Assembly: GCA_021399435.1 (NCBI GenBank)
Contig: JAJTUP010000014.1
Coordinates: 1,116,001 to 1,180,000 of the forward strand
Origin: Diaporthe sp. PMI_573
Lineage: Eukaryota; Ascomycota; Sordariomycetes; Diaporthales; Diaporthaceae
Direction of reading: 5' to 3'
Length of the DNA stretch: 64,000 nt
Every line of letters starts with the position of its first letter. The stretch's first letter is position 1. The translations under genes and the position numbers were made by a program. The notes below the pieces were generated by a model that did no database searches, was not told where the DNA came from, and saw nothing but the letters and a program-made list of their open reading frames with translations. Shown piece after piece: positions 22,170 through 33,850 of this stretch.

Positions 22170-23115
22170 ATGGACAAAATGTTGAGATTCGGACCAAGCA
22201 CGCAGCTTTTGTCGAGGTGCTGTAATGGGTGGTTGACTACGGGCGTTGCACCAGTCAGGAATGTGAATACTCTTTACCAGAGCATACGGCAAGTTTCTAC
22301 GACCAAGCCGAAGAAAGCCCAGGCAACCAAAGAGCAGGTCAAGGTCGTCAAGGAGGCAGTTGAGAAAAAACCGAAATCAACCCTTGCGGCTGCCCCGAAG
22401 CCGAGACAGGCATCTACGAAGACGGCTGCTCCCAGCTCTGCAGAGAAAGCCTCGGCAGCGGCCAAGGCTGTGAAGCCGGCGCCAAAGACCCGGGCGTCCA
22501 AATCTGCCAGTGCCGCGACTCCGGTGGAGGAGAGCAAGGCTGCCGCGCCGACAAAGAAGACCCCAGCCGCGAAGGCTGGCGCATCGGCGACGACGGCGCG
22601 AGCACAGAAGGCCACCGCCGCAGCTTCGGCAGTCAAGGCTCCAGGGCAAGCGACATCTTCGCACACGCCCACTCCGACGTCCACGCCCAGGCCCACGGCC
22701 AGCAACACGAAGCCCGAGGCGACACCAAGCCCGGCAGCGACCACAGGGCCGGCGAAAAGCGCACCGGCGCCAGCGGCCAAGAGCAGCCCCGCGTCGGCCC
22801 CATTGCCCTATGCTGCCCATGCGCCGAAACCCGCAGAACCAGCGGCGGAGCCGAAACGGCCGATCGACACGTCCAGTCCGGAATACAAGCAAGCTGCGCG
22901 GAAGTGGGTGTCGGCGATGATTGCGCTCCCCATCTTGCTTGTCACGTCATACTTCCTGTATGACCGACGTACGTAATGCCCTTTGCAACCCGCGGTTTTG
23001 GTGTCTGTCAGGCTCGAAGCTAACTCTGTGTGAAGTTGCTCTAGGTAATCACCCAAGCTTGAAAGCGTTCCGTCCCAAGCCTCAGCTGGCTGCTGTAGAG
23101 TCGCAGGACGCATAG
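22170..23115 (+). CDS. Ala/Lys/Pro-rich protein with mitochondrial-type N-terminus and C-terminal membrane anchor
   Basis: Two exons, 22170-22968 and 23036-23115, phase 1, give 292 residues. Residues 1-45 are basic and Arg/Ser-rich without acidic residues (MLRFGPSTQLLSRCC), like a mitochondrial presequence; a second ATG at 22179 is an alternative start. Residues 50-245 are low complexity, built of Ala, Lys, Pro, Ser and Thr, as in linker or histone-H1-like tails. Residues ~249-266 form one membrane segment (VSAMIALPILLVTSYFLY), followed by DRLALGNHPSL, an ending I recall from uncharacterised fungal mitochondrial proteins. The likely site is the inner membrane with the disordered arm on one side (inference). 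Exon 2 depends on a weak GAAG acceptor. Confidence 0.72.
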
Positions 23116-23450
23116 GCTCATAATGTCTAAGACATACGAGAGATGAAATCTCATGAAATTCCCAACTCGTTTCTTGCCTCCAACTCGCACAACACGAGCA
23201 GCGTCCTTGTTGATATGATGCCACATTCGTCTCCCTGCGGATTGATGTACCAACGCACCGTGATTTCTCTGGTGCCGCTGCGGTGGCCTCGGTGTCCTCG
23301 TCCCTAGCCTAGAACTCTTCGGCCGCCGAGGAAGTGCTTCCCTCGTATAATAACCATGTGGGACTACGAACAGCTCCCCGACGTAGACTGACTGCATAAT
23401 ATATGACGGCACTGCGTTGGGCTCGAGACCGTGGCCCGGGCAGTACCCGC
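23116..23450. other. Short intergenic region between convergent features
   Basis: Lies between the 3' ends of the Ala/Lys/Pro-rich gene (+) and the broken regulator-like gene (-). Nothing recognisable. Confidence 0.4.
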
Positions 23451-24390
23451 CTATAGTTTCTTACTATCAAACCGCATCAAGTAGTCCTCAACGGTGCCAA
23501 CATGCCACAGAAACGAAGCGTGCCTCTTCGTGTGCTGCTGATGCTGCAAAGCGAGGATCTGCGCTTCCGTGCTGCCGTCATCGTCGACGCCCGCCGCGCA
23601 AGACGAGATGGCCCTGCCGAAAAGGGACAGCCTGTCTGACAGACCCAGCGTCAAATGCGTCAGCAAGGGATTCTGCATCAAGGCGGCTGCCGTCTTAGCC
23701 AGGATGAAAGAGCCCACGCGCATCTCGGGCCCGTCGAACTCGGGCTCACGCCGGTCTGGGCTGGCCACCGTCACACGGATGCAGGAGGTGACGAGCAGGA
23801 AGAAGCAGTCGACGAGGTCCAGCAGGCGGGAGTGGCAGGACACAATCAAATTTGCCAAGGGGACGCCTGCCTTGTCTGTTTCGACCCGCCCAGCTACCTC
23901 CTTCTCGATCTCTCCAGCGCCGAGGGCAACGTGAGGCTGTGCGTGCAGTCTGGGATGTCGCAGGCTGGGGGAGGGCCAGCGCCCCCGGATAAGGCTGTGC
24001 TGGTAGCATCAGGGTACAGATCGATGAGTCTCTGAGCGATAGCGAAGATGGACTCTAGCACAGCTTTCGTGGCTATCGTATCCGTCAGGTTCTTGACGAG
24101 TTCCTCGTGAGAGGTGCTTTGCGCCAGGTGCAGTGTCGACTCTACGGGCATCTTTGCCCAGAGTCTGCCCATGTCGAGTGGCAGCTTTGTCAGCCTGCTG
24201 GTGCAGAGGTATTGCGTATCGGCGGGCTCGTCGATGGGCGAGTTGGACTGGGCTGATGTGGACTGCTCGTTCCATGCTGTGCCGCCGTTTGACGGGTGTT
24301 CTCTTGTGGGAGAAACGCTTTGAAGTCCATGGCCCCGGGCGAGGCCCAGTTGAAGACACAATTGTCCTGCAGGCTCTCGTCCACTGCCAT
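23451..24390 (-). pseudogene. Broken Zn2Cys6-type regulator C-terminal region (AflR-like), two frameshifts, no DNA-binding part
   Basis: Three reading-frame segments follow one another on the minus strand. From the ATG at 24390 (MAVDESLQDNCVFNWASPGA) the frame runs into a stop near 24190, but similarity-like sequence continues one frame over (YLCTSRLTKLPLDMGRLW, SIFAIAQRLIDLYPDA). A second break lies near 23895, where GAGAGATC carries two bases more than the continuing frame needs. That frame (LIVSCHSRLLDLVDCFFLLV) ends at 23451. The pattern of short Cys motifs and helical regions resembles the activation region of AflR-type fungal regulators, but this is from memory. No Zn2Cys6 motif is found upstream. 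No acceptable introns explain the breaks. Confidence 0.5.
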
Positions 24391-25229
24391 TAAATCCGCT
24401 ACGGTGGCAATGCCGCAGCCGCTACATGTTCATATGGTGCCACGTGGGCTATAGGTACATTGCTTGCTAGCCTTGAGGCATCTGGTGTAGATTGCGCTTC
24501 CTGGCTGCTTTGGACATCTCAGCTTCTGGGAGTGGCAGCGGTCACAGGCCAGCCTTACCTCCTGTTGGCTTCTGCCTGGCAGAACAAGAGTAGGACTCTG
24601 ACCAGTGGTTCATGCTTGCCAGAGGCACAGTTCATTGTTGTTTCCTGGATGCAAGCGGCAGGTGATCCTTCGTCCTCAGGCAAGCCGGGCAGCGGTCATT
24701 CGTATCACAAGTCCAAAGTGACTGGGCATTTCGAAGTAAGTAACTGTGGTTGTCCATTACTGTGTATGTATGCTTGATTAAGCAGGTATTCGAGTTCATC
24801 TTCCCAACAATAGTCTGTGTCATCTGCAGCTCAAACTTTATCTGTCTGCGTTGGAGTGTAGTGCGGAATCTCAACAGGTTGAGGAAATAACATGGGCGGA
24901 GGTACCTCCGGAGAGGTGGAGCAGAGGAGCAGCCCCCTGTACTGCCCCGCCCCGCCTTGCCAAGTTCAGCTTCACTCACAAGACTCGGGATCCCTGTCCA
25001 AGCAATTCGCAGGCAGCTGAATGCGACTGTAAGCTGCAGCCGGCCGTGCGACTGCAAGACAACGCCATTAAACCATCATCATAACAATAACAACAAAGAC
25101 ATTGCAGACTGATCCTACAGCCACTGCCAAGGTGACCCGAGGCCTTCCATCCTACATGAACTCTCACACAAATGACCATGCTGGAATTCGTCACTGCATC
25201 CTGACGCCCTCTAGCCTGGCAAGCTGGCC
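24391..25229. other. Upstream region of the kinase gene
   Basis: No gene is supported. The interval joins the 5' side of the broken regulator and the IKS1-type kinase promoter. Short frames on both strands lack family resemblance. Confidence 0.45.
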
Positions 25230-27470
25230 ATGTCAATCGTTCCCTACCAGTCTCGTGGTCGCGAGATCGTCTTGTACGTCGCCTGTTGTCCTTCTAGCAT
25301 CCCTTTTCTTCCGTCCCTCGTCCCTAGCTCCACGAGACCTGCGCTTATCCTCTGCCTTCCACTAATGACCAGTTGCTTAGGCGCCACCACAATGCCGTCG
25401 TTGTTCGCGACCCCTCCTCGCGCCGCCTCGAGCTTGATCGTGCCTTGACAGAGTGCCCGACATGCCACCAGCCGTTGAGACCGTCCTCACCCGACCGGGG
25501 CTTCGACTCCTCCTCCGAAAACGAATCTTATGTCAGTCCCGACTATTTTCGCATGCTGCGAGACCGCCGCGACTTATTTGAATCCAATCCGCCGCCATCG
25601 AGCCCCATTCGCCGGCTCGTCCACAACTTCGATGACAACGACCGGACTCTTCCGGAATATGTCCAGGACGCCGAATTCGTCTCGAGCTCTCCCGCCCCGC
25701 AGGAGGGAAGTCGCATCAAACGCGAGGCTTTCCAGCCGCATTATTTCAAGACATTCTTTGTCGAGGAGAGAGAACTCGGTCGAGGTGGGAAGGGTGTCGT
25801 CCTACTGGTGAGACACGAGATTGACGGCTGTCAATTGGGATATTTCGCCTGCAAGCGTGTGCCCGTTGGCGATGACCATGGCTGGCTTGAGAAGGTCCTT
25901 GTCGAGGTCGAGCTTCTCGCCAAGCTGTCGCATCCAAACCTAGTCTCGTACCGGCACGTTTGGCTGGAAGATGTCAAACTCAACCGCTTCGGACCCAGCG
26001 TGGCATGCGCCTTCATCCTTCAGCAGTACTGTAATGGAGGAGACCTGCTTCACAAGGTGGTTGGGCAGTTCCCGGAGGAGACTACCAAGGAACAGCTCAA
26101 GGCTCAGATCCGTCGCCGATCCAAGGGCCAGGCGGAGCGGCCGACGGACCTGTGGGGAGCACGCTCCCAACTCCAGCCCGAAGAGATTTACTCGTTCTTC
26201 AGAGATATCACTGCAGGCCTCGCGTATCTACACGCCGCCAACTACATCCACCGTGACCTCAAGCCAAGCAACTGCCTGCTGCATGATGAGCGCGGGAGGA
26301 TGACCTGCCTGATCAGCGACTTTGGTGAGGTTCAGCCAGAAAATGTCGTTCGTAAGTCGACGGGATCAACTGGTACCATATCCTATTGCGCGCCAGAGGT
26401 CTTGAAAAAGGATAACACCGGCAGGTACGGCAACTTTACCACCAAGTCGGACATTTTCTCCCTGGGCATGATCCTGTATTTCATGTGCTTCGGACGACTT
26501 CCGTACCAATCAGCCAATACGATCCACGAAGAGCTCGAGGACGTCGATATGCTGCGGGCTGAGATCACGGACTGGACAGGATTCGAGGATGAACGACGGG
26601 AGAGGCCGGAGCTGCCTGGAAAGCTCTACACCCTTTTGAAGCAGTTGCTCGCGCTGAACCCGATTGAACGACCCAGCGCAGAAGATGTTGTCAAGGCGTT
26701 GAAGAACGTCACAATTTTGGAGAGCATGTTACGAGGCGCCGGCGCGTCGATCGGAGTTCCAGGCCGGCGAATCCAGAATCTGGATTCGCCAATGCCACCA
26801 AGCACTCCTGTGCCAGGTTCGTTCGTTGAGGTCCCGATCCTGTGCCACCACCGTTGGCTAATGACCAATAGATCCCAGAAAGCGTGCCACTGTGCAGTCG
26901 TCTCAGGAGGATCTTGAAGACACGCAGAAAGGTGATGGCCCATCCCAGCCTCAACTTCACCAGACCCTGCAGAAACTTTCGAACTCCTCATCAACAAGGC
27001 ACCGCGCACCGACGATGTCCCCGTCACATAGCCAGGACGGTCACCATCGCCCTCGGTCTCCGCGGTACAGACACTCCAGTCCAGCACGTGATCCAGACGC
27101 CATCACAACCCCTCTACTGATGCCTCCCCCAACCACCTTTTACGGGGAACTCCGGACGCGATACGACGAGTTCACGCGCGCACTGTCTGAGCCTACGTCA
27201 CCTTCTCTCCGATTCGCGCTGTTCGTGGTCAAGATGCTGGTCTTGGCTCGCGCTTGTTGGCCCGCCAGTTTCAAGATGGTCATGGGTGGCATCCTGATCA
27301 TCGCAGCAGCTGTCGACATCACCTGGGCGTTGAGCCTCAGGAGATCGATCATCTTATTCGTGCTCCACTTCGCCCTTGTTCTGACATTCCAGAGAAGTGG
27401 CGACCTCTGCCTGGGTGGCCATCATTCATGGGACTGGAGTTCGGCTCTCCCGCAGGATGGCGGTGTCTGA
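25230..27470 (+). CDS. IKS1: IKS1-family Ser/Thr protein kinase with C-terminal membrane segments
   Basis: Three exons, 25230-25273, 25381-26816 and 26872-27470, give 692 residues. The tiny first exon supplies MSIVPYQSRGREIV, which continues as LRHHNAVVVRD, a hallmark of the family. A CPTCHQPL motif follows (~40-47). The kinase domain spans about 138-470: glycine loop GRGGKGVV (148), lysine in FACKRV (173), HRDLKPSN (305), DFG (328), APE (352), so it looks catalytically complete. A basic, Ser-rich tail leads to hydrophobic helices (VVKMLVLARACWPASFKMVM, GGILIIAAAVDITW, IILFVLHFALVLTF) near the C-terminus, suggesting membrane attachment. Yeast Iks1 is a little-studied kinase; target unknown. 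Confidence 0.9.
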
Positions 27471-29659
27471 GGAAATACAACATGACATATCACGAAATGA
27501 CGAACCAACCAACCATTCCAGATCGCGACGGCACAGGCAGCCGGTAGAATGGTCCTCGACGAATCCATTCGGAAGTACCAATCTCCACACTCGTGTGCCG
27601 CGCGGCGCGGAATGAAGAAGCAAAGGGCGTGTAACAGCATGGGCGTCTAGCTAGGGACCGGACCAGACGAAATTGGAAGTTGACAGCTCTTCTGAGTCCT
27701 TCGGAAAGGGCGTTCTTGACGTCCTTGTGGCGGCGGAATCTTGAGACTCGGCGGCGTTTGAGGTCTGAATTTAGTCCCTCATTTCGGTTGGCAAATTATA
27801 CCGAAGTCATGGCAGGCAGGTAGCCGGAGGGCTCGCGCGTATTTGCGAGGAACTTTCGCTCCGGTTGGAAGGGGAGCTTCGAAAAGGAACGGTTCGAGCG
27901 GAGGCCGAGAGAAGGTTTCCACCCTGTGTGTCTTCCATCTGGCATCACTGTGCCCTTGGCAGGACGAGAGATCAATGCCCACCTTTTCTGTAGGTGATAA
28001 ACGTACATTTGCACTCCTGTAAAAGGACATATTCAAGGCCGGATCCTGCGACCACCGAGGACACGGCTCCACCGGGTCCTGTCCGCGCTTCGCCGAGCTT
28101 TCCATTGGTCGCATGTTCCAAGTTGGATGCAAGTACAGACTTCGTAATGAACCCTGGCGGGACTGTGTTTCTGAATTAACCGCCCGGTTGTGCCCCTCAC
28201 TCCGGACCCTCCATGGCCGGCGTGCGCCTTGTAATTTTAAGGTGAAGGCCCGGGCCGTCGTCTTAGGTCGACTGCACCCAGTACCCAGGTATATATCACA
28301 CGATATTATAAGGAAGAGCCCCATCTCACGATGGACTTTGTCGAATTTGACGACCTCGCTCACCTATCAGACCCATTTCTACATGATTCCCACTGTTCTG
28401 TAATTGTCAGAGTCCAAGTTAGCGGAAGACCACTACACACCCCACCACGACCAGGTCCGGGATAGCCAAAGTCTCAAACAGCACTTTGTGTCTCCGACGG
28501 TGTCCCCATCACGAAAATGTGTACACGAAGAAAAGTCATCATTCACCACCGGTGCGGTCACCGCATCATCAAGATCCTCGTGGCGGAGCCCTGCGGCGAC
28601 GACGACTGCAGGAAGATTAGGGAGGAGGAAGTTGCTTCGAACCAATACCCCTGTGTCATACACGTCTGCCCTCATTATGGGAGATTCTAAGGGAACCGCG
28701 ATGGTGGTTTTTGATTGTAAGTGTGCCATGACTTTCTGCTTGGAGAGTGGGACTGACTTGTCTCCCATCTCTAAATAGCGCGCGAGGATTGTGTGGCTCC
28801 TTACTTTGAGGGGCTCGGAGGAGATATACCGCACAGTGATGCGGTGAATAATATCAGATGGACAGAGTCATTAAAAGCATAAGGTGATTCCCGGCTGTGG
28901 TTGCAATTTCTACACAACTATGAATTTCAGATGGTTTGCCGTGGGAGGCGATCAGAGGCATGGTAATGGAGGATGGGGTCCTGTAATCGATCCTCAATCC
29001 TGTTGCATGGTTCGAGTAATTTGATGTTGTTTCAACAACAACTACGAAAGAAAGCTTCACTACTGGCTTTGAAACCAATGATCACCTCACATACTGCCCT
29101 CTGACAAATGTTTGGAGCCGCTATTCAAACGATTGCATCCTTGATCAAGACCAAACGTTTACTCCAACTCGGTTCAATCTCATCATCTTACCCCAGATCC
29201 ACAATTCTATGACTTCCCGCGGTAGATGCTTTGAATCATTCTGTCTGATGACGAGACAAAGGGTGCATGTAATTAAGGAAGCCATCACTGATTTCGACCA
29301 GCCACTAATCACCACTCACACAAATTCCTAGCAAAAGTTACACGAACCAAGTCATTCCTTCCCTTTGAAATCCATCATCCACTCCATAGCTTTCTCCACA
29401 GCTTCTAAAGCGCAGCGCGCTCTGCAGCCGAAGTTCTCGGAAAACATATCCCGGCATCGGGCCGAGTGAGTCAGATAAGGAGCCGGAGCTTGGCGATGGC
29501 CTGCTCGGGGCAGAGTCGACAACCAACACTCGCTCTCTAGGATTCATTCACCCCAAGCCTACATGCTATTAGTGTGAACCTGAGCTTATCTTGGCGCAAA
29601 ACTCAGATCTTGTCGACCCGGATTATTTGAACTGTATTGCACTCACATCGACCCTCAAC
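27471..29659. other. 2.2 kb gene-poor interval
   Basis: Holds several 70-190 codon frames on both strands, none with recognisable motifs. The longest (27779-28363, minus) has no plausible membrane, signal or domain pattern. No RNA gene is seen. Confidence 0.45.
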
Positions 29660-31138
29660 ATGACGCCGATTGCACTTGATGAGCATACCCCGGGCGGGGT
29701 AGGTTCGAAGTCCAAAGGCGAGGCCGCCGCCGACGACTCGCTCAGGCAAGCGTTGACGGCCGCACAAAGTCGCTTCGTGGAATCACACCCGAACTCGAAG
29801 CGTCAACATGAAATTGCGGTCTCCCACCTGCCCGGTGGCAACACCAGGACTCTGCTCCACACCTCTCCTTTCCCGCTCACGATGAAATGCGGCAAAGGCC
29901 CGTTTGTTTGGGATGAAGACGGGCACAAGTGATACTCGCCCATTTTGTCCAGTTCAAGTCGAGGATCTGACGACGTGCAGGTACCTTGATCTGGTCGGAG
30001 AGCTCAGCGCCGGCATATACGGTCACTCACACCCCGTCATCCGCGAGGCCATCGTCTCGACTTTCGACAACGTCGGCTTGAACTTGGGCTCCACGACAAG
30101 CCAGGAGCACAAATACGCGGCACTCATTTGCGAGCGGTTCAATCTCGAAAGGGTTCGCTTCGCAAACTCGGGCACCGAGGCTAATATGCACGCGTTCAAC
30201 GCCGCGAGGGTCTTCACGGGCAAGAACAAGATCGTTGTCTTCAGTGGTGGGTACCATGGCGCAGTGTTCAGCTTTGGGAGTGGAAAGGTGGCCCAAAATG
30301 CAATCAATAGAGATGACTGGGTGATTGGGAAGTACAACGATGTCCAGTCTGCCAAGGCGGTCATCGAGGAAACACCAGGTGTTGCTGCTGTTGTGGTGGA
30401 GGCTATGCAGGGCGCCGGAGGAGGCATCAGTGGGACGGAGGAATTTTTGTTTCAGATCCAGGTATGTCAACACGTAAAGCTTCTTCCGACTGTTCTCGTG
30501 CTGAAGACTCCCAACAGGAATCGGCGAAGAAAATCGGGGCGGTCTTCATCCTCGATGAGGTGATGTCCTCCCGTCTTGCTCCACACGGTCTTCAGGGAGT
30601 CCTCGGTCTCAAGCCTGACCTGGTCTCCCTGGGCAAATATCTCGGAGGAGGCTTTGCCTTTGGTGCGTTCGGAGGCCGAGCAGATATCATGGCCGTCTAC
30701 GACCCAAGGTCGCCAGGTGCAGTGGCACACTCAGGAACTTTCAACAACAACACCATGACGATGCATGTCGGCCACGCAGGCCTATCAAAGATCCTCACAC
30801 CAGAAGTGAACGTGGCTTTCAACGAGAAAGGGGACAAATATCGTCAAAAGCTACAGGAAGTCACCAAGGGCACCAAGTGCTCCTTCACAGGCCGCGGGGC
30901 GTTGTGGTGTGTCCACTTCTCGGATACTGGGCTACAGGACATCAGGTCAGTCGAAGATGTTAGCGAGCGGCTGGACTTGCACGACCTCTTCTGGTTCGAG
31001 ATGTTGGAAGATGGATTCTGGATTCATCGGCGGGGATCTATGGCTCTGATCCTGGATACACCCGATGAGGAGCTGGACCGGTTTGTGGGTTGTGTCGAAA
31101 AGTTCTTGGAACGACACAAGGATGCCCTGGTTTTGTGA
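29660..31138 (+). CDS. Class-III PLP aminotransferase, glutamate-1-semialdehyde aminomutase type
   Basis: Three exons, 29660-29928, 29981-30461 and 30518-31138, give 456 residues. The first ATG in frame is at 29660. Fold-type I signatures are present: HLPGGNTRTLLHTSPFPLTM at the substrate entrance, GHSHP, the PLP-phosphate loop NSGTEANMHAF, GGYHGAVF, the cofactor-pyridine Asp in FILDEVMSSR, and the Schiff-base lysine in VSLGKYLGGGFAFGAFGG. Fungi make tetrapyrroles by the ALA-synthase route, so a classical HemL role is unlikely. Fungal relatives act on other amino compounds or in secondary metabolism (inference). No signal peptide, so cytosolic. No obvious pathway partner is adjacent. Confidence 0.9.
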
Positions 31139-31579
31139 GTTGCCCATGCCATTTCGAATGGCCAGGTCATACCCTCTCAGCATCGGGAGTCCTTGGTAGC
31201 ATGTCAGCTTCGTGAATAAGAAGCTCGAGATTAATTCATCTCCAAACCATGAGCCGAGTGCGACTGCCGCCTTTCAAGTTTGAGGGCTGGAACTACACAG
31301 CCTTACTGACAGCGAAAATCTTTGTAGAGATACTCTTGACTTGCAATGTTGGTAAAGTTGCGCCCCGCTATGTTGCCATATGCTATGCTGACCACCCTCT
31401 CGCTGGATGCTCCGCATAACAGCCTGAGCAGGTACGCTTATTTTAATTTGATGACGCCTCCTTGTGTGACCATGCCCATGATTACAATTTCTCAACCCCT
31501 CCGATTATCTGACGATGCTCCCTGTCCATCTCCACAGCTTGTTGATTCATCGTGCTCTCGACGCGAAATATCTCTCGTC
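31139..31579. other. Intergenic spacer before the HET gene
   Basis: No separate gene. The frame of the HET protein stays open upstream of 31580 to 31346 and contains other ATGs (for example 31451), so the true start could lie in this interval. Confidence 0.4.
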
Positions 31580-33850
31580 ATGGATGTGACCATGGAAACA
31601 TTCCGATACTCCCCCTTACCAGAATCAACCAAGTGGATCCGGGTTCTGCACCTAGAACCGAGCGCCCGACCAGACGATCCCTTGCGTGGTCGACTTGTGG
31701 ATACGAGGCTGGACGCGCATGCGGACTATCACGCCGTATCGTACCTTTGGGGAGATCCGACGGCCCCGTTCACCGACTCGTGCGATTTGCGAGTGGTGAC
31801 TACTGGGACGTCAGATGCTGAGCACTATTATGCCAGCCTGCCCATCCGCGCGAGCTGCAGTACGGTTCTCCGGCATCTCCGCTGGGTCAAAAAGACCAGG
31901 GCGCTGTGGATCGACTCGGTGTGCATCGACCAGAGCAACTCGGCGGAGAAAAGCCAACAGGTGCGCGTCATGCAATACATATATCGTGATGCTTCAAAAG
32001 TGGCTATGTGGCTAGATCTCAGTCATGTCTCGGCGCGTCATTGTAAGCGGGTTTTCAAGTGGGCCAAAATCCTGTCTTGTGCTTACAGATTGGGGTTGGT
32101 CGGTGTTTTGAAAGGCGAGAAGCGCGCTCCTGGTGTTTTCGGACACTGGTTCGTACGCTCACTTCCCATCGATCTCAAGCACCTCCATCTCTCTGCATTT
32201 ACAGGTACGTCTGGTTGAACATTGGTTTTACGAGAACATAGTAAAAGAAAAAAACACAGTCTTCTGACGAGACTAATTGTTTTCGCAGAAACATTGCTCT
32301 CTATCCTCGATAGCCCATATTTTGGCAGGACCTGGACAGTCCAAGAACTCGTAATGGCACCCCTTAGCCACATCGAAATGCACTCCTCTGTAGGCACGGT
32401 CCAATGGGTGCACATTTTGGTACTTGTGGAATTCCACTTAGCTGTTACATTTGAGTACAATCGCGACGAGAGGATGCTAAGAGTACATCGACACCTGTCT
32501 TCTCGGGGGTCGTTTATCGAAGACAATCCCCTCCTCCGGAAGTCGCTCAAGGAATTGCGGACGCGGACTGGAAGCCGACTCATAAACCTATGGCATGCAG
32601 AAGGCTCGGTCTACCCTTTCCAAGATATCCCGTCTTTATTGGCGAGTGAGCCACGAGATAAAGCGTACGCCTTCCTATGGGCCCTCAACAGGTGTCGGCC
32701 AGTCGACTTTGATATATTCAATGTCGATTACACCAAGACTGTGGAGACTGTCTTCATGGAATTCACTGTTGCTGTGGCCCACGACACCGGCGACTTCGTG
32801 GCGCTTTTCAGGTCGGCCTGCCAACAGGATAAAATGCCCACGCTTCCGTCATGGGTGCCAGACTGGAGTAGATCACCCAGATTTCAAGACTGGAACTTCC
32901 TCAGGCCATATGGGGCTATGCGAACTATGAAGCGCGTTGAGCATCCGCATCCAAGCGACCAGGAGGTGCCTACTTTTCAAAATGCAACCATGCACATTCG
33001 CGGCCTTCGCCAGGCGGATTGTGTCTCACGGCTAGAGCGTCTGCCGGTTTTGAACAGCAGTGATAGCTTGGATGGAGGGATATTCCTTGGTTTCTACAAA
33101 CCTCGCGCCGTCGAGACTATATGCGTCGGGCTGAACAATGTCTTCCAGATGCTCGACGATGCTGACGGCCTAGCTTGCTTGAGCAAACTTTGCGACTATG
33201 TTAGAACCGGTCGAGATGGAACGCCTGATGTAGTTCCGGAGGACCTTGAGTGTCTCGTTCCAGGGGCCTTGGACAGACCTTACACTGTGAATTACACGGT
33301 CCTTCGAGGTATTATCCGCTCCTATATTCAAGCCAAGCGGTCTCCAGATCCCTCAGATGTTGATGTTGGTGAATGGTCTCGCGGGTTGACCGCTGAATTC
33401 CAGAATATTCTCACGGAATAGGCGATCGAATCTTTGCTGTTGAAGCTGTCGTCATACAAAGACTATTCGCAAGGTACCCTGAATGCCTGGGACGTCGAGG
33501 TACACGTTGTTGCGGAGCTAATCAGTTCCTCGACCTTCTTTACAAACCATATCATCATCGAGTGGGAAGTAATGCAATTTGCCTCTGGGAAAAGGGGGGC
33601 AACGATCTTCAAGACCGATGGCGGTAGGCTCGGGATAGGACAGGCCAACATTGATGTTGGGGACGAGGTAGTTCGGTGGAAAGGCGTCCCACGCCCAATA
33701 GTTGTTCGGAAGCTCGAGACAGTCATAGATCCTGACTCCCAGTCAGAACAAAATCGCTGCAGATTAGTTTCAGTCGCAGAAGTAGATTGTTTCACGCGAA
33801 CAGAGGAAGGCTGGAGGGAGGAAGATCTCGTTACCTACGTGGTACTGTAG
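31580..33850 (+). CDS. HET (heterokaryon incompatibility) domain protein
   Basis: Exons 31580-32204 and 32289-33364, and probably 33422-33850, give 709 residues. The HET domain begins near residue 50 with YHAVSYLWGDP, then ALWIDSVCIDQSN, EKSQQVRVMQYIY and VAMWLDLS; TWTVQEL follows in exon 2. The remainder resembles HET-protein C-termini, including DGGRLGIGQANIDVGDEV in the last exon. HET proteins trigger programmed cell death when unlike strains fuse. In genomic sequence a TAG at 33419 interrupts the frame. A 57-nt phase-0 intron (GTTGGT at 33365 to AATAG at 33421) would remove it without frame change. If it is not spliced, the product stops at about 566 residues. Confidence 0.85.

Noticed and set aside
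27779..28363. 194-codon minus-strand frame as a gene
   Set aside because: Mixed composition, no motifs, no signal or membrane pattern, overlapping frames on the other strand.
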